This document shows, in pieces, positions 15,097-17,138 of a DNA stretch of 17,138 nucleotides. The stretch's first letter is position 1; every line of letters begins with the position of its first letter. The position numbers were made by a program, and so were the translations under genes. Source of the stretch: an uncultured Streptococcus sp. GTDB taxonomy: Bacteria; Bacillota; Bacilli; Lactobacillales; Streptococcaceae. Where the stretch lies: positions 1 through 17,138 of the forward strand of contig CAJPSM010000021.1 in assembly GCA_905373305.1 (NCBI GenBank), written 5' to 3'. The notes beneath the pieces are model-generated. The model searched no databases, was not told where the DNA came from, and worked only from the letters and a program-made list of their open reading frames with translations.

Positions 15097-15136
15097 ATTC
15101 TAAAGGATAATATCAAATTCTTTGTTAAAGGGACAA
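15097..15136 (-). promoter_or_regulatory. Promoter of the 81-aa/virD4 operon with TTGTCCCTTTAA box
   Basis: On the minus strand TTGTCCCTTTAA (15136-15125) precedes TAGAAT (15102-15097), putting the box at about -46 to -35 of a start near 15090. The -35 position reads ACAAAG. A second possible -10, TATTAT, lies 18 bases after TTGTCC, so a plain promoter with TTGTCC as -35 is an alternative here. The 28-base spacing to TAGAAT matches the sister promoters better. Confidence 0.65.
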
Positions 15137-15147
15137 AAGATATTATT

Positions 15148-15171
15148 GCACAAAAAGTTATATAACTTTTT
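15148..15171. promoter_or_regulatory. Palindromic site E upstream of the virD4-operon promoter
   Basis: A perfect 20-bp palindrome AAAAAGTTATATAACTTTTT (15152-15171), preceded by GCAC exactly as in site A. It lies between the ssb terminator and the TTGTCCCTTTAA box, centred about 71 bases upstream of the predicted start. Confidence 0.65.
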
Positions 15172-15186
15172 ATATAATAAACAGAC

Positions 15187-15219
15187 AATAAAAAAGCACA
15201 CAAGTGTTCTTGTATGCTT
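15187..15219 (-). terminator. Terminator of ssb
   Basis: On the minus strand the arms AAGCATACAAG (15219-15209) and CTTGTGTGCTT (15204-15194) form an 11-bp stem with one G-U pair and a 4-base loop, followed by TTTTTTATTGTC. It begins 9 bases after the ssb stop codon. Confidence 0.9.
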
Positions 15220-15228
15220 TCAATCCCT

Positions 15229-15666
15229 TTAGAATGGGGAATCCGCATCCATTGGTTCAGGATAGGATGTAGGAATAGAACTTGGTATCGGCTGAGAAAA
15301 GCCCTGTTGTTCCTGCTTACGTCGGTTAGATGCTTCCCTATTTTCAAGGAAAGTAATTCCTCCTTGTTGATTTGGGGAAATAAACTGATACGTCCGACGT
15401 TGACCTTGTTCATCATTATAAGGACGTTGGATAATTTCTCCTTTTAAGAGGATTGGAGAGCCTTTAGATAGGCTCTGAGCCATCAATTCTGCTTGTTTTC
15501 CGTATACTTGCACATGGAAGAAACTAGAAATTGGTTTATTTGTATCATCATTCATACTCGAATCACAAACAAACTCAAATTTGAAACTGGCATGACCATT
15601 TTTAGTTTGACCTACTGCATCACTTGGGATGAATGCAACACGTCCAGAAGCGATAAATACTTGCAT
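15229..15666 (-). CDS. ssb: Single-stranded DNA-binding protein
   Basis: A 145-residue element-encoded SSB that would coat single-stranded DNA during transfer and replication. Residues about 1-105 form the OB fold: VFIASGRVAFIPSDAV, FKFEFVCDSS, PISSFFHVQVYGKQAELMAQSLSKGSPILLKGEII and RRTYQFISPNQQGGITFLE. A Gln/Ser/Pro-rich linker follows. The C-terminus ends MDADSPF, a reduced version of the acidic DDDIPF tip that recruits partner proteins, with the final Pro-Phe kept. The longest ORF begins at 15693, but the ATG at 15666 has AAAGGAG about 6 bases upstream and the usual SSB N-terminus. It follows the adhesin gene with a 76-base gap holding a hairpin region, and ends at its own terminator. The first methionine is followed by QVF rather than the usual MINxVxLxGR of chromosomal SSB, which fits a mobile-element variant. 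Confidence 0.88.
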   Translation of the reverse strand: MQVFIASGRVAFIPSDAVGQTKNGHASFKFEFVCDSSMNDDTNKPISSFFHVQVYGKQAELMAQSLSKGSPILLKGEIIQRPYNDEQGQRRTYQFISPNQQGGITFLENREASNRRKQEQQGFSQPIPSSIPTSYPEPMDADSPF

Positions 15667-15679
15667 TTTTTCTCCTTTC

Positions 15680-15718
15680 AATAAAGACCACAAGAGAGTC
15701 TTTATTCAACTTGTGGTC
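15680..15718 (-). promoter_or_regulatory. Two mutually exclusive hairpins between the adhesin gene and ssb
   Basis: On the minus strand, GACCACAAG (15718-15710) can pair with CTTGTGGTC (15694-15686), and AATAAAGAC (15706-15698) can pair with GTCTTTATT (15688-15680). Both are perfect 9-bp stems and they share the three bases 15688-15686, so only one can form at a time. The first, followed by TTTATT, looks like a weak terminator of the adhesin gene; the second ends close to the ssb ribosome binding site. The arrangement resembles an attenuator, but no leader peptide or ligand domain is evident. Confidence 0.5.
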
Positions 15719-15742
15719 ATCCTTTCATTTTAGTTCGTCAAA

Positions 15743-17138
15743 TTAGTTTTCTTTCGACTTACGAAGGCCTGCAAGACTCAACAATCCCAAAATCATTCCC
15801 CAAGTTGGAAGCATGCTTGCTGCTGTTCCTGTATTTGGAAGTGATGGCTGTGGTTGTGGCTTATGTGGTTCTTTAGGCTCTGGTTTTGGAGGTTCTGGCG
15901 TTGTGGTTGTCACTTTAGCCGTCATCTCTTGTAAATTGACTGTATTGATAAAGGTATTCTCAACCTTACCAGCTGAGATTCGTTCGACTTCTAGATAGAA
16001 GTCTGCATCGAACGTGCCTTTTACACCTAATGAGTTTAAGAAGTCCTGGTTAATAACATACGACCATTTGCCTTCCTTTTCGTTCCATTTAACGGTCACA
16101 ATTTTCTTAAGGAAGTTAGGATCCGTATCTTGGTTCACTTCAAACAAGAAGGCATAAGTTGTACCTTTAGCGAGATGATCACCAGCTTTGACTACTTTAC
16201 CATCCTTCAGAACAACGTCATAAGGAAGAACCAAGTCTTTCTCAGCTGTGTACTCTGTCCCTTTGAAAATCCCTGACCACTTACCTGTGAATCGATCATG
16301 AACCACATCCAACTGGTCACTACCATCATATTGGAAGAGGCTATCGTGTTTAGTAGGCACGGTTACACCGTCAAGTAGATAGCGGATGTATTGGCCAATC
16401 TGTACTTCTTGACCATCCAAAACTTTTTTATTATCCTTTTGATCCAGGGCATGTTTCTCTGGACTCACATCAGGAACTTGAATAGTCACCAAGTTAGAAA
16501 TATAGCTATTTCCAAAGTCGATTTGTTTAAGATCGTTTTCGACTTTCTCCCCTGCTTTAACCAGGAGCTTAGCTGGGAGATCAATCGTCACGTTTTTATT
16601 TGGTTTCACGTAGTTTTGATAGAAACTCTTGGAATCTTTTGCTATCCAAAGATAAAACTCACCTTTAGGATTCAAGTTCAATTCCTTTAGAATCTTATTG
16701 ATAGCATCTGTACGTCCTTTGTCTGAAAGCACGTGATACATGTCAAACATGTTTTTCACGTCTTTACCTGCAGCAGTCATCTTGATCTTGCTGTGGTCAA
16801 CTGTGAAGGCTTTGTCTTGAACATCATCCAGGATTCCAAACTTCTTACCAAGTGCTTGCGCTGAAGCAAGAGTTTTGGTATATGGGCTGTAATCTGTCAT
16901 CAAGCGGAAGGTCACGTTGCGATCAAATGTTGTCGCACCATTGATATCCTTACCAGCACGATCTAGAACCGCTTTAACTGGTTTTGGTGGTTTCGGTGTG
17001 TAGTTCGTAACAGTGTTTGAGTACACCTCGTAGTTATTCACTAACACTTTATAGGTGTTATCATAGAAACCTTTATCATAGATTGGCTTCCAAGTAATCA
17101 CAGGAGCTTCTAAGCGTTTCCCTTCGTAAATTGCAGTA
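15743..17138 (-). CDS. Antigen I/II-family LPXTG surface adhesin, C-terminal part only
   Basis: The frame stays open to the right edge of the window (465 visible residues), so the N-terminal signal, alanine-rich and variable regions are missing. The visible part matches the C-terminal domains of streptococcal Antigen I/II (SspB/SpaP-type, isopeptide-forming) proteins. One domain runs from about KPPKPVKAVLDRAG to IDFGNSYISNLVTIQVPDV (C2-like). Another runs from SPEKHALDQKDNKKVLDGQ through YIRYLLDGVTVPTKHDSLFQYDG, DRFTGKWSGIFKGTEYTAEKD and GVKGTFDADFYLEVERIS to NTVNLQEMTAKV (C3-like). A Pro-rich wall-spanning segment, the sortase motif LPNTG, a hydrophobic segment and the tail RKSKEN complete it. 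Such adhesins are frequent cargo of streptococcal ICEs and promote binding to host and bacterial partners. A GTG at 17101 is only an internal codon, not the start. Confidence 0.92.
   Translation of the reverse strand, partial: TAIYEGKRLEAPVITWKPIYDKGFYDNTYKVLVNNYEVYSNTVTNYTPKPPKPVKAVLDRAGKDINGATTFDRNVTFRLMTDYSPYTKTLASAQALGKKFGILDDVQDKAFTVDHSKIKMTAAGKDVKNMFDMYHVLSDKGRTDAINKILKELNLNPKGEFYLWIAKDSKSFYQNYVKPNKNVTIDLPAKLLVKAGEKVENDLKQIDFGNSYISNLVTIQVPDVSPEKHALDQKDNKKVLDGQEVQIGQYIRYLLDGVTVPTKHDSLFQYDGSDQLDVVHDRFTGKWSGIFKGTEYTAEKDLVLPYDVVLKDGKVVKAGDHLAKGTTYAFLFEVNQDTDPNFLKKIVTVKWNEKEGKWSYVINQDFLNSLGVKGTFDADFYLEVERISAGKVENTFINTVNLQEMTAKVTTTTPEPPKPEPKEPHKPQPQPSLPNTGTAASMLPTWGMILGLLSLAGLRKSKEN

Noticed and set aside
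15084..15416. 110-aa minus-strand ORF overlapping the end of ssb
   Set aside because: It runs out of frame through ssb, the ssb terminator, palindrome E and the virD4-operon promoter and has no recognisable domain; it is a shadow.
1..17138. oriT, relaxase, integrase, tRNA, rRNA or CRISPR features
   Set aside because: I looked for coding motifs and repeats of these types and saw none.

Overview
The window reads as part of a conjugative element (integrative conjugative element or large conjugative plasmid) of a low-GC Gram-positive bacterium, most probably Streptococcus. The reasons are the Antigen I/II-type LPXTG adhesin, AGGAGG-type ribosome binding sites, an AT-rich base composition, and a Gram-positive type IV secretion gene set with a CHAP hydrolase in the VirB1 role. 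Every gene I can support lies on the minus strand, so transcription runs from high to low coordinates. No relaxase, integrase, oriT, att site, rRNA, tRNA or CRISPR array is visible. No gene-free stretch exceeds 300 bases.

Layout in transcription order. (1) 17138-15743: C-terminal part of an Antigen I/II-like wall-anchored adhesin, cut by the window edge, followed by ssb (15666-15229) with its own terminator. (2) A promoter region at about 15090-15171 drives an 81-aa protein and a large VirD4-type coupling protein (14808-11680, TTG start). (3) A lipoprotein (11596-11099) with its own near-consensus promoter and a terminator. (4) A VirB6-like polytopic protein (10976-8937) and a free-standing BRCT-domain protein (8928-8647). 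(5) A six-gene run: PrgI/TcpE-like membrane protein, a separate VirB4 N-terminal-like protein, a VirB4-like protein with eroded nucleotide-binding motifs, a small membrane protein, a glucosaminidase-CHAP wall hydrolase, and a membrane-anchored extracytoplasmic protein (8499-3355). (6) A maintenance operon: ParA-like ATPase, a small ribbon-helix-helix-like protein, a RepA_N-domain protein and a small membrane protein (3231-1390), ended by a terminator. (7) A UPF0236/ISLre2-type transposase truncated by the left edge (1280-1).

How the parts fit: VirD4 would deliver the DNA substrate. The VirB4/PrgI/VirB6-like proteins would form the inner-membrane channel. The CHAP protein would open the wall, the adhesin would promote cell contact, and SSB would protect single-stranded DNA on arrival. 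The par/repA_N operon points to a plasmid-like maintenance phase.

The most unusual signal is regulatory. A 20-bp palindrome with core GTTATATAAC, or a close variant, occurs five times, always between transcription units. Separately, three promoters share a TTGTCCCTTTAA box at about -46 to -35 with a recognisable -10 but no -35, as expected for activator-dependent (class II) promoters. The intergenic modules are built in the same order: terminator, TTATTGT, palindrome (in two of three), box, -10. Together they suggest a coordinated conjugation regulon, possibly tied to the partition proteins. Two ATPases, ParA and VirB4, also carry substitutions at residues normally needed for catalysis. Several gene starts were moved downstream from the longest ORF on ribosome-binding-site and promoter evidence.
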